NCBI GenBank assembly: GCA_965216195.1
Contig: OZ244151.1
Location: 1,922,001-1,986,000 of the forward strand
Direction: 5' to 3'
Length of the DNA: 64,000 bases
Source of the DNA: Aridibacter sp965216195
Lineage (GTDB): Bacteria; Acidobacteriota; Blastocatellia; Pyrinomonadales; Pyrinomonadaceae
The notes under the pieces are model-generated. The model was given only the letters and a program-made list of their open reading frames with translations. It searched no databases and had not been told where the DNA came from. Below, in pieces: positions 51,335-58,945 of this stretch. How positions within the stretch are numbered: position 1 is the stretch's first letter; each line of letters opens with the position of its first letter. Made by a program: the position numbers and the translations under genes.

Positions 51335-52897
51335 ATGACTCTATACAAAAACCAAATGACAAAATCTGAAAAAATAACGTGGGTTTTGTTTGCCCTTTTG
51401 ATCGGCGCGGTCTATCTATTCGCTCTCGACATCCCGCTTCTAGGCCCCGATGAGCCTCGATATTCTCAAGTCGCACGTGAAATGTACCAACTCAGCGATT
51501 GGGTAACGCCTACCCTCGGAGGTCACAATTGGTTTGAAAAGCCAGCCCTTCTCTATTGGCTGCAAATCGCCTCATACAATCTTTTCGGCGTAAACGAATT
51601 TGCGGCGCGTTTTGGTTCCGCACTTTTTGGTTTGGGCACGATTTTGTCGCTTTTTATTTTGGGAAGATCGATAGTCTCTTCGAAAAACTCGAAACACGGG
51701 ATAAAAAACTCCGATTTCCCATTTTGGCTCGCGCTTATAGCCGCATCGTCGATCGGGCTGATTGTATTTTCACGCGGAGCGAGTTTTGACATCATCATCA
51801 CATTTCCGATTACGGCTTCATTGGTTTCGTTTTTTATATGGGAAACGAAGCATCGCTCTGGCGATGGATTGTCATCCGCAAAAACTTATGTTCTGCTCAC
51901 GCTTTTTTACGTTTTTATGGGAATCGGCTTGATCGGCAAGGGGCTGATCGGTGCAGTTTTTCCAATGGCAATTGTTTGTTTTTATTATTTACTAAAATTC
52001 GAAATTCCGAGCAAAACCCTCATTCTGAGTTTGTTTTGGGGTGCCATTGTTACGATCGCCGTTGCCTCGTTTTGGTATCTCCCGATGTATCTCGCAAACG
52101 GTTGGGAATTTATTGATGAGTTTTTTGTCCAACACCATTTTCGTAGGTTTGCCTCAAATAAGTACAAACACCCGCAGCCTTTCTGGTTCTTCTGGGTGAT
52201 CTTTCCGCTATTCCTGATTCCCTGGATCCCGTTTTTTCTTGCCTCACTTTGGCAAACCCTAAACGGGTTTATTCAACAAAGAAAGAGTGGATCCGATCAA
52301 AAGCGAATTACGAAATACGAATTACGTCTCTTCGCTCTATCCTGGATGCTTGTTCCACTTGTCTTTTTCTCGTTCAGCGGTTCTAAACTTCCCGGTTACA
52401 TTTTACCTGCGGTTCCGGGCGCGATTATTTTGACGGCAATCTGGGTTTATGCCTTTGTGCAAAAGAGTGCTTTGAGTGGAGACTTATTGAAGGGACTCGC
52501 GTTTTTGACGTTTGTCGTTATCATAATCTTGCTCCGGTTTGTTGTACCCGATTTTGCGTACGCGGATTCGACCAAAGGGTTGATGCAAACAGCGGCGGCG
52601 AACGGATATGCGAATGAGAGAATTATTGGTTACCGTACCGTTGTACACAATATCGAATTTTACGGCTATGGCGCGGCTAGACTTGCGCGGGTAACTGGCG
52701 GCAAACAGAAGATATATAAAGATGCCACGGAAATCGTGGACTTTTTGCGAGCAAATAAAAGGGGATCCTCGCTTGTGCTTGTTCAACACCACCGGGTGAA
52801 AGAACTTTTGAATCATGAAATTTTTTCCGCAAAGGAATTGGATAAAAATGCGGAAACCACTTTATTGTTTGTAAAGTTAAGACAAAATGAAAATTGA
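51335..52897 (+). CDS. Glycosyltransferase family 39 (ArnT/PMT-like) membrane protein
   Basis: A 520-residue inner-membrane transferase that should move a sugar from a polyprenyl-phosphate carrier to lipid or protein in the periplasm. The acidic catalytic loop is PLLGPDEPRYSQVAREM, followed by WVTPTLGGHNWFEKPALLYWLQ, the classical ArnT block. About 11-12 hydrophobic segments are seen. A short soluble C-terminal domain (about 440-520) follows. The ATG at 51335 lies just after the right arm of the inverted-repeat element; an ATG at 51356 is an alternative. The stop overlaps the next small gene by 11 nt. The acceptor is unknown. Confidence 0.9.
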   Translation: MTLYKNQMTKSEKITWVLFALLIGAVYLFALDIPLLGPDEPRYSQVAREMYQLSDWVTPTLGGHNWFEKPALLYWLQIASYNLFGVNEFAARFGSALFGLGTILSLFILGRSIVSSKNSKHGIKNSDFPFWLALIAASSIGLIVFSRGASFDIIITFPITASLVSFFIWETKHRSGDGLSSAKTYVLLTLFYVFMGIGLIGKGLIGAVFPMAIVCFYYLLKFEIPSKTLILSLFWGAIVTIAVASFWYLPMYLANGWEFIDEFFVQHHFRRFASNKYKHPQPFWFFWVIFPLFLIPWIPFFLASLWQTLNGFIQQRKSGSDQKRITKYELRLFALSWMLVPLVFFSFSGSKLPGYILPAVPGAIILTAIWVYAFVQKSALSGDLLKGLAFLTFVVIIILLRFVVPDFAYADSTKGLMQTAAANGYANERIIGYRTVVHNIEFYGYGAARLARVTGGKQKIYKDATEIVDFLRANKRGSSLVLVQHHRVKELLNHEIFSAKELDKNAETTLLFVKLRQNEN

Positions 52898-53183
52898 AAC
52901 GGGTGAAGTAGTTTTGATAGTACTTCAAAATCCACGTGAGAAAGTTTGGGGCACACTTCGCGAAATTAACCAGGCAGGCGTTTTCGTTCGGGGAATTGAC
53001 ATAAATTCTTTTGAAGATTTTGTAATTTCCGTGGTTCACGACGAACCGTTTTATGGACTCAGCGAACAATTTTTCCCTATGTGGCGGATCGAACGCATCT
53101 CTAAAGATCAAGAAGATGGCGATATTCCTTCGATGCAGAGTCAGTTTGAGCAAAGGACGGGAAAACTCCTAAAAGAAATTTAA
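52887..53183 (+). CDS. Small hypothetical protein upstream of recA, 98 aa
   Basis: I do not recognise a named family. The protein is soluble and acidic, with an Sm/Tudor-like run of short strands: VVLIVLQNPREKVWGTLREI, AGVFVRGIDINSFEDFV and FYGLSEQFFPMWRIERIS. This last hydrophobic-aromatic segment looks conserved in character. A polar tail ends LKEI. It overlaps the GT39 stop by 11 nt and precedes recA by 158 nt on the same strand. The strand-rich layout would fit a small RNA-binding or adaptor domain, but this is a guess. Confidence 0.75.
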   Translation: MKIETGEVVLIVLQNPREKVWGTLREINQAGVFVRGIDINSFEDFVISVVHDEPFYGLSEQFFPMWRIERISKDQEDGDIPSMQSQFEQRTGKLLKEI

Positions 53184-53260
53184 TATTCAAAAACTTGCAC
53201 TTCCGGTTAAATTCCACTACCTTAATTGAAACAATTTCACAATTTTAGAAGAAAAAACCA

Positions 53261-53280
53261 GTGTTTCACTTGTGAAACAC
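53261..53280 (+). promoter_or_regulatory. Candidate SOS operator (palindrome) in front of recA
   Basis: GTGTTTCAC-tt-GTGAAACAC is a perfect palindrome with 9-bp arms and a 2-nt centre, 61 nt before the recA ATG. It overlaps the putative -35 element. Position and symmetry fit a repressor site, most simply LexA, but it matches none of the LexA boxes known to me. No lexA gene is in the window. Confidence 0.6.
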
Positions 53281-53298
53281 ATTCTCACATGCTACACT
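53270..53298 (+). promoter_or_regulatory. Candidate recA promoter
   Basis: TTGTGA (53270-53275), a 17-nt spacer and TACACT (53293-53298). The -10 is identical to that of the tRNA-Phe promoter downstream. The -35 is embedded in the palindrome. Confidence 0.65.
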
Positions 53299-53341
53299 CA
53301 CGCCTGTAAATCAAGATTCCACTTAAATGAGGTGTAAGAGC

Positions 53342-54424
53342 ATGGCTACAGGAGCAGCAAAAATGACAATGGACAAAGGCAAAGCCATCGAATCGGCTTT
53401 ATCAGAAATAGAAAAGAAATTTGGCAAAGGCTCAATTATGCGCCTTGGCGAAAATCCGGTTGAGGAGATTGGGGCAATTTCCACGCGTTGCCTAAGCCTT
53501 GATAATGCAATCGGCGTCGGAGGATTCCCGCGCGGACGTATCGTTGAGGTTTACGGACCGGAAAGCTCCGGGAAGACAACGCTCGCACTGCAAGTCGTTG
53601 CCTCAGCACAGGAAACCGGCGGAATCGCCGCTTATATAGATGCTGAGCACGCGCTTGATCCGATTTATGCAGAAGCATTGGGAGTAAAGGTTGACGATAT
53701 GCTCGTTTCGCAACCAGATTCCGGCGAGCAAGCTCTTGAAATTGCCGAAACGCTTGCACGTTCAAACAGCGTTGATGTGATTGTAGTAGATTCTGTCGCT
53801 GCACTTGTCCCGCGTGCCGAACTCGACGGCGAAATGGGCGATTCGCATATGGGCTTGCAGGCGCGCCTTATGTCGCAAGCTTTGCGGAAAATTACTGCAA
53901 TCGTTTCGAATTCAAATACGACGTTTATTTTCATTAACCAACTCCGTCAGAAAATCGGGGTGTTTTTTGGTTCACCGGAAACGACCACGGGCGGAAAGGC
54001 TTTGAAATTTTATGCCAGCGTTCGCTTAGATATACGCCGAATCGGGGCGATCAAAGAAGGCGATAAAATGGTCGGAAACCGTACGCGCGTAAAGGTGAAA
54101 AAGAATAAGGTGGCGCCGCCATTTCAGGAATGCGAATTCGACATTATGTATGGCGAAGGAATTTCGCAGGAAGGTGATTTACTCGATTTAGCTGTAAATA
54201 ATGGCGTTGTAGATAAAAGCGGCGCTTGGTTTTCCTATGGCGAAGAGCGACTCGGTCAAGGTCGCGAAAAAGTACGCAAACTTCTAAAAGAGGACCGAGA
54301 TATTTACGATCGTATCGAGTACGACGTTAAGGTTAAGCTCGGGATGATTAAAACCGAGGAAGCCAAAACTGAAACCGAAACGGAAACGGAAGAGCTCGCC
54401 GAAAGTGCGACTTCTTCGAAATAA
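53342..54424 (+). CDS. recA: Recombinase RecA
   Basis: This 360-residue ATPase forms filaments on single-stranded DNA, pairs homologous strands and promotes LexA self-cleavage. Walker A is GPESSGKTTLALQ, Walker B VIVVDSVAAL, and the L2 loop region NQLRQKIGVFFGSPETTTGG is standard. The C-terminus ends in an acidic, repetitive Glu/Thr tail (EAKTETETETEELAE), longer than in many species. The ATG at 53342 has GAGGTG upstream; an earlier ATG at 53327 is less likely. It follows a palindromic operator and is followed by several hairpins. Confidence 0.98.
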   Translation: MATGAAKMTMDKGKAIESALSEIEKKFGKGSIMRLGENPVEEIGAISTRCLSLDNAIGVGGFPRGRIVEVYGPESSGKTTLALQVVASAQETGGIAAYIDAEHALDPIYAEALGVKVDDMLVSQPDSGEQALEIAETLARSNSVDVIVVDSVAALVPRAELDGEMGDSHMGLQARLMSQALRKITAIVSNSNTTFIFINQLRQKIGVFFGSPETTTGGKALKFYASVRLDIRRIGAIKEGDKMVGNRTRVKVKKNKVAPPFQECEFDIMYGEGISQEGDLLDLAVNNGVVDKSGAWFSYGEERLGQGREKVRKLLKEDRDIYDRIEYDVKVKLGMIKTEEAKTETETETEELAESATSSK

Positions 54425-54429
54425 GTTTC

Positions 54430-54566
54430 TTGCCGCAGGCAGAGCGGCAATAGCAGTGCCGGCTTGAAATACGAAACCTGAAGATGGCAATCGTTTTTCA
54501 AGCCGGCACGGGCAGGTTTACTGCTGGCTTCGGAATGTCCTGTAGCTACTATTAGCAGATAGCTAC
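54430..54566 (+). other. Three stem-loops downstream of recA
   Basis: TTGCCGC/GCGGCAA (54430-54450) forms a hairpin directly after the recA stop. GTGCCGGCTTGAAA (54456-54469) pairs perfectly with 54496-54509 around 26 nt. GTAGCTA/TAGCTAC (about 54542-54566) is a third. None has a T-run, so they are not standard intrinsic terminators. The rest of the 312-bp gap holds the tRNA promoter. Confidence 0.6.
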
Positions 54567-54667
54567 GGCTTTCGATTATATTCCTCTCGTTTCACTTGTC
54601 AATAATCCCTAATTACCTACTCTCAGCTTACCGATTTATAGCATTTGCGTTACAGATTGTATATAAG

Positions 54668-54696
54668 TTGACATCAACAAAAGCCTTATTTACACT
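54668..54696 (+). promoter_or_regulatory. Promoter of tRNA-Phe
   Basis: A consensus TTGACA (54668-54673), 17-nt spacer and TACACT (54691-54696). The predicted start lies about 34 nt before the tRNA. Confidence 0.8.
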
Positions 54697-54736
54697 TATT
54701 CACTTGCCGTTAATACAAACGGCGTATCGCCTTTAT

Positions 54737-54812
<76 letters not shown>

Positions 54813-54826
54813 TTAATTTTAGATCT

Positions 54827-54852
54827 TGGCATCCTTTTTGGGTGCCATTTTT
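54827..54852 (+). terminator. Rho-independent terminator of tRNA-Phe
   Basis: The 8-bp stem TGGCATCC/GGGTGCCA (one T-G pair) closes a TTTTT loop and is followed by five T residues. Confidence 0.85.
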
Positions 54853-54904
54853 CATTTGCATTTAAATCTCGCGGCGAAATGTAGAAATGCTGTATAGTAT
54901 GCAC

Positions 54905-55867
54905 ATGAGATTCAGGGTCAGACACTTGGTTTTCATGACGATTGTGGTAGCAACGAACGCCGTCGTCATTTGTGGTCAAAGTGAAACTACTCCTAACCCA
55001 AGCCCAACACCTTTTCGGGGTAGAAGTGAAACAGCAATCGAGCGAAATCGTAGGCTTGACCGCGAACACGATCAGCTTCAGCAACACCTCTACTCAAACC
55101 TCTATGGACAGGGAGCCTATGCAAACTCACCCCGGTTTGGACGAAAATTTCGCAGTAAGATGGTCGCGCTCTACCGCAAACCGAGCAAGGAGGAAACAGT
55201 AGCTCTTGAACCATCAGAACAGCTTCGCGCGCAATATTCAGAGTTAGTGAATTCAAAAAATGCAGGACTAATGGTGCTTATTCCTGACCGCGGTTGTGGC
55301 ACAAATCAGCAGGTGGTAAAAGCGTCAAAAGAATGCTCGAAATATAGTTTCCCCGGCGCCGGTTCGTCCTACTCTTTCCGCCTAAACAGCTATCGTATCA
55401 GACGTTTAGCTGATATTACTTTCGTCAAAAATAGTCTAATCGCCCGTGGAGTTATGAGCGGAGCGGTTTTCGTCGAATTGGGCAATGTTCCAATCGCGGA
55501 GGTCGATCTGAATAGACCTGAGCTGAAATACTTAACGGCATATATGCCCGTGAAAAATGCGAGGGATGCCTTAAACGAGGCAAAGCGTTTTGCTAAAGGA
55601 GTTAAGAAAAATGGCTTCGTTTATGGTCGGGGAGTTTTTGCAACTAAAGGTCGTACTTTTGCGATGCGTTCGATCGCTTACCGCGGAAAATTTCTGAGAT
55701 CCGAGGCCGGTGTGACCTACAACGAACTAAATTTTGACAAACGTAGGGATATTGTCGTTGCCTTTCGAATCCTCGAACTTGCGGCGGATGGCTCGGCAAT
55801 CATTGTCTGGAAGACGTTGCGAGATTCGAAATCCCCTAAACTAAAGGCCACCGGCAAAAGGAAATAG
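54905..55867 (+). CDS. Secreted hypothetical protein, five-member paralogous family, copy 5
   Basis: A 320-residue paralogue of the four genes at 32.5-36.4 kb, here alone on the plus strand. The signal peptide is HLVFMTIVVATNAVVICGQ, followed by a Pro/Thr spacer (TPNPSPTPF). It is closest to copy 1: shared blocks are KNAGLMVLIPDRGC, FPGAGSSYSFRLNSY, RLADITF, FVELGNVPIAEVDL, FAMRSIAYRGKF, LNFDKRRDIVVAFRIL and VWKTLRDSKSPKL. ATGs at 54899 and 54905 are both possible. It lies 37 nt after the tRNA terminator hairpin, 135 nt before tdh. The function is unknown. Confidence 0.8.
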   Translation: MRFRVRHLVFMTIVVATNAVVICGQSETTPNPSPTPFRGRSETAIERNRRLDREHDQLQQHLYSNLYGQGAYANSPRFGRKFRSKMVALYRKPSKEETVALEPSEQLRAQYSELVNSKNAGLMVLIPDRGCGTNQQVVKASKECSKYSFPGAGSSYSFRLNSYRIRRLADITFVKNSLIARGVMSGAVFVELGNVPIAEVDLNRPELKYLTAYMPVKNARDALNEAKRFAKGVKKNGFVYGRGVFATKGRTFAMRSIAYRGKFLRSEAGVTYNELNFDKRRDIVVAFRILELAADGSAIIVWKTLRDSKSPKLKATGKRK

Positions 55868-55942
55868 TAGTCGCTATCTCGTAAACTTTAGCTCCCAATT
55901 GACCGCTCAATTTATTGCGCCTTTTGGAAAAACCTTCAGACC

Positions 55943-55970
55943 TTGCCTACAATCGGGAATCCCGTATTAT
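55943..55970 (+). promoter_or_regulatory. Candidate promoter of the tdh operon
   Basis: TTGCCT (55943-55948), a 16-nt spacer and TATTAT (55965-55970). The spacer carries the small palindrome CGGGAATCCCG. It lies 32 nt before the tdh ATG. Confidence 0.5.
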
Positions 55971-56002
55971 GTCTCTATCATCAATTTTTAGCGGATTTGT
56001 AA

Positions 56003-57031
56003 ATGAAAGCACTTGTAAAAAGTAAAGCAGAAAAGGGGCTCTGGCTCGAGGACGTTCCGGAACCTGAGATTGGCATTAACGATGTACTGATCCGCGTTCT
56101 AAAAACCGGTATTTGTGGTACCGATGTACACATTTACGACTGGGATGCCTGGGCGCAAGAGACGATTAAAGTACCGACCGTAATTGGTCACGAAGTGGTC
56201 GGCGAGATCGTTGAAATCGGCTCAAACGTAAATGATTTTGGGGTCGGCGATGTAGTGAGCGTGGAAGGCCATCTCGTCTGCGGCCGTTGCCGAAACTGCA
56301 TGGCAGGACGTCGCGCGAAGTGTGCAAACACACAGGGAATCGGGGTGCAAACCGGTGGAGGCTTTGCAGAATATATCGCCGTTCCGATGACCAACATCTG
56401 GAAACACAAAAAAGGCGTGGATTTAGATGTAGCGGCGATATTTGATCCGTTTGGAAACGCCGTTCATACGGCCCTTGAGTTTGAAGTATTTGGCGAAGAC
56501 GTACTTATTACTGGCGCAGGGCCGATTGGAATAATGTCGGCTGCGGTGGCGAAACATGCCGGCGCTAGACACGTCGTAATTACCGACGTTAATCCGAAAC
56601 GCCTCGAACTTGCCAATAAAATGCCGATCACAAAAGCGGTTGATGTTCGCGAAACGAGACTTAGAGAAGTTCAAAAAGAACTCGGAATGAAAGAGGGCTT
56701 TGACGTTGGAATGGAAATGTCTGGAAATCCGTCAGCCTTTCGGGAAATGATTGAAAATATGTCGCACGGCGCAAATATAGCGCTTCTTGGAATCCCGTCG
56801 GAAGAGTTCGCGATCGACTGGAAAACTGTCGTTTTCAATATGCTTACGCTAACGGGAATCTACGGACGCAAAATGTACGAAACGTGGTATCAAATGAGCG
56901 TTTTGCTCGAAGCGGGTTTGGATATTTCGCCCGTCATCACACATCGATACTCGTACGAAGAGTTTGAGAAGGGGTTTGAGGTTATGAAGGGCGGTGACAG
57001 CGGGAAAGTGATTTTGGATTGGGGGTTCTAA
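56003..57031 (+). CDS. tdh: L-threonine 3-dehydrogenase
   Basis: This 342-residue zinc-dependent dehydrogenase oxidises L-threonine to 2-amino-3-oxobutyrate with NAD+. The catalytic zinc block is KTGICGTDVHIYDWDAWAQ and GHEVVGEIVEIG. The structural zinc is held by CGRCRNC and a fourth cysteine seven residues on (RRAKC). The NAD motif is ITGAGPIGIMSAAVAKHAG. It matches bacterial Tdh in length and in the DWDAWAQ signature. kbl, the enzyme for the next step, lies downstream but separated by a toxin-antitoxin pair. Confidence 0.96.
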   Translation: MKALVKSKAEKGLWLEDVPEPEIGINDVLIRVLKTGICGTDVHIYDWDAWAQETIKVPTVIGHEVVGEIVEIGSNVNDFGVGDVVSVEGHLVCGRCRNCMAGRRAKCANTQGIGVQTGGGFAEYIAVPMTNIWKHKKGVDLDVAAIFDPFGNAVHTALEFEVFGEDVLITGAGPIGIMSAAVAKHAGARHVVITDVNPKRLELANKMPITKAVDVRETRLREVQKELGMKEGFDVGMEMSGNPSAFREMIENMSHGANIALLGIPSEEFAIDWKTVVFNMLTLTGIYGRKMYETWYQMSVLLEAGLDISPVITHRYSYEEFEKGFEVMKGGDSGKVILDWGF

Positions 57032-57075
57032 ACCGGCTATTCCAACGGTCTTATATTTTGTAGTAAAATGATCCC

Positions 57076-57324
57076 ATGAATGATCAACTCTTGCTCGAAA
57101 GAATTACATATGACCCCGAAGTAATGGTTGGGAAGCCAGTCGTTCGGGGAACGCGTTTGACGGTCGAGTTCATACTAAACCTGCTTGCTCATGGTTCGAC
57201 AGCGGCGGATATTCTTGAAGAATATACCGAGTTGACACATGAAGACGTTCTCGCCTGCGTTCTTTTTGCAAAAGAATCCCTAAACCAAACGGAGATAATG
57301 CCTCTCGTTTCGGAAATCGTTTAA
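57076..57324 (+). CDS. DUF433 antitoxin-like protein
   Basis: An 82-residue protein of the DUF433 family: ITYDPEVMVGKPVVRGTRLTVEFILNLLAHG, then SAADILEEY-like TAADILEEYTELTHEDVLACV. This is a winged-helix DNA-binding fold (VapB45-like) that usually precedes a DUF5615 PIN-like protein, as here. It begins 44 nt after tdh on the same strand, and its TAA overlaps the next ATG by one base. It should neutralise the partner and may repress the operon. Confidence 0.9.
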   Translation: MNDQLLLERITYDPEVMVGKPVVRGTRLTVEFILNLLAHGSTAADILEEYTELTHEDVLACVLFAKESLNQTEIMPLVSEIV

Positions 57325-57680
57325 TGCGTTTCTTGGTCGATGAATGTACTGGCCCCAGAGTCGCGGAATGGCTAAGAGGAGAGGGCTATCAGGTTTTTTC
57401 TGTTTACCCGGAGGCGTCCGGGATATCAGACGAAAAACTTTTGCGAAAGGCGTCTGACGAAAACTGGATTCTAATCACAAATGATAAAGATTTTGGGGAG
57501 ATGATCTTTCGCACCCGACAAGAACATCGGGGTGTTGTATTGCTTCGATTAACTGATGAAAGATCTTCTAACAAGATTGAAGTGCTTCGTCATCTACTAA
57601 TAAACTACTCTCCAAAGGTCGAAAACTGTTTTGTTACGGTTACCGAATCAAAAGTGCGTTTTGCAAGAAAGCGTAGCTAG
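57324..57680 (+). CDS. DUF5615 PIN-like nuclease (toxin-like)
   Basis: A 118-residue PIN-like protein. It starts MRFLVDECTGPRVAEWLRGEGYQV with acidic residues at Asp6/Glu7. GISDEKLLRKASDENWILITNDKDFGEMIF carries the central Asp/Glu set, and GVVLLRLTDE closes the fold. These match the DUF5615 (Mut7-C-like) partner of DUF433. It overlaps the DUF433 stop by one base and ends 4 nt before the kbl ATG, so it sits inside the threonine operon. RNase activity is inferred from family. Confidence 0.9.
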   Translation: MRFLVDECTGPRVAEWLRGEGYQVFSVYPEASGISDEKLLRKASDENWILITNDKDFGEMIFRTRQEHRGVVLLRLTDERSSNKIEVLRHLLINYSPKVENCFVTVTESKVRFARKRS

Positions 57681-57684
57681 GAAT

Positions 57685-58866
57685 ATGTACTCAAAAATTA
57701 AAGATCAATTATCAACCCAAATAGACGAAATTCGTGAGGCGGGATTGTACAAATCCGAACGCATTATCGAAAGTCCGCAAGAAGCACGGATCAAGGTTGG
57801 CGAGGGCGAAGTACTGAACATGTGCGCCAACAACTATCTCGGTCTTTCTGATCATCCGGCGATTGTTGAAGCGGCACACAAGGCATTAGACAAATGGGGC
57901 TTTGGGCTCTCGTCTGTTCGATTCATATGCGGCACTCAGGAAATTCATAAAGAGCTCGAAGCGAAAATCAGTTCGTTTCTGGGAATGGAAGACTCCATTC
58001 TTTACACGTCGTGTTTCGATGCGAACGGCGGCTTGTTTGAAACGATCCTAACCGCAGAAGATGCAGTAATTTCCGACGAACTCAATCATGCAAGTATCAT
58101 CGACGGAGTACGTCTCTGCAAAGCGCAGCGTTTTCGTTATAAAAATGGCGATATGAACGACCTTGAAGAGAAGCTCAAAGAATCTTCGGGCGCGAGAAAC
58201 CGACTTGTAATTACAGATGGTGTTTTTTCGATGGACGGCTATTTTGCCAAGCTTGATGAAATTTGCGATCTCGCCGAAAAATACGACGCGCTTGTTGCCA
58301 TCGACGATTCACATGCTGTCGGTTTTGTCGGAAAAACCGGACGCGGAACCCATGAACGATGCGGCGTTATTGAACGGGTCGACGTCATCACCGGAACGCT
58401 CGGAAAAGCTCTCGGTGGCGCAAGCGGCGGTTATACTTCGGGAAGAAAAGAAATTATAGAGATGCTGCGCCAGCGTTCGCGTCCGTATCTTTTTTCAAAC
58501 TCAGTCGCTCCACCAATCGTCGGCGCGTCGATAAAAGCGATTGAAATGCTTACGGAATCAACTGAACTTCGCGATAAACTCCAGGAAAACACACGCTTTT
58601 TCCGCGAGGAACTTTCAAAAATTGGACTGGAAATTCTACCCGGCGAACACCCGATTGTGCCCGTAATGTTCGGCGATGCTAAACCCGCTGTAAAAATGGC
58701 TGACGCACTCCTAAAAAAAGGAGTGTATGTAATTCCTTTCTCATTTCCAGTCGTTCCGAGAGGAAAGGCGAGAATTCGTACGCAGGTTTCGGCAGCGCAT
58801 TCAACCGACGATTTGCGGTTTGCGGTCGAGAAGTTCGCTGAGGCGAAGCAAGAACTGGGCATATAA
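57685..58866 (+). CDS. kbl: 2-amino-3-ketobutyrate CoA ligase (glycine C-acetyltransferase)
   Basis: This 393-residue PLP enzyme of the alpha-oxoamine synthase family splits 2-amino-3-oxobutyrate with CoA into glycine and acetyl-CoA. The PLP lysine is in TGTLGKALGGASGGY. FGLSSVRFICGTQEIHKELE and DDSHAVGFVGKTGRGT are hallmark blocks. The ATG at 57685 has AGGA upstream; the reported longer frame from 57631 overlaps the toxin gene and is not conserved. Together with tdh it forms the usual threonine-to-glycine pathway. A bidirectional hairpin follows. Confidence 0.96.
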   Translation: MYSKIKDQLSTQIDEIREAGLYKSERIIESPQEARIKVGEGEVLNMCANNYLGLSDHPAIVEAAHKALDKWGFGLSSVRFICGTQEIHKELEAKISSFLGMEDSILYTSCFDANGGLFETILTAEDAVISDELNHASIIDGVRLCKAQRFRYKNGDMNDLEEKLKESSGARNRLVITDGVFSMDGYFAKLDEICDLAEKYDALVAIDDSHAVGFVGKTGRGTHERCGVIERVDVITGTLGKALGGASGGYTSGRKEIIEMLRQRSRPYLFSNSVAPPIVGASIKAIEMLTESTELRDKLQENTRFFREELSKIGLEILPGEHPIVPVMFGDAKPAVKMADALLKKGVYVIPFSFPVVPRGKARIRTQVSAAHSTDDLRFAVEKFAEAKQELGI

Positions 58867-58888
58867 TTTAGCTGTGACTGTACAGAAC

Positions 58889-58926
58889 AAAAGAGAGTAG
58901 CGAATTGAAGCGCGCCACTCTCTTTT
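58889..58926. terminator. Bidirectional terminator between kbl and the convergent secreted protein gene
   Basis: AAAAGAGAGT (58889-58898) pairs perfectly with ACTCTCTTTT (58917-58926), with inner GCG/CGC pairs. Flanking A and T runs let it work on both strands. It lies 23 nt after kbl and 20 nt before the convergent stop. Confidence 0.75.
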
Positions 58927-58945
58927 CCTGTCCCTTTTTTTCTCT

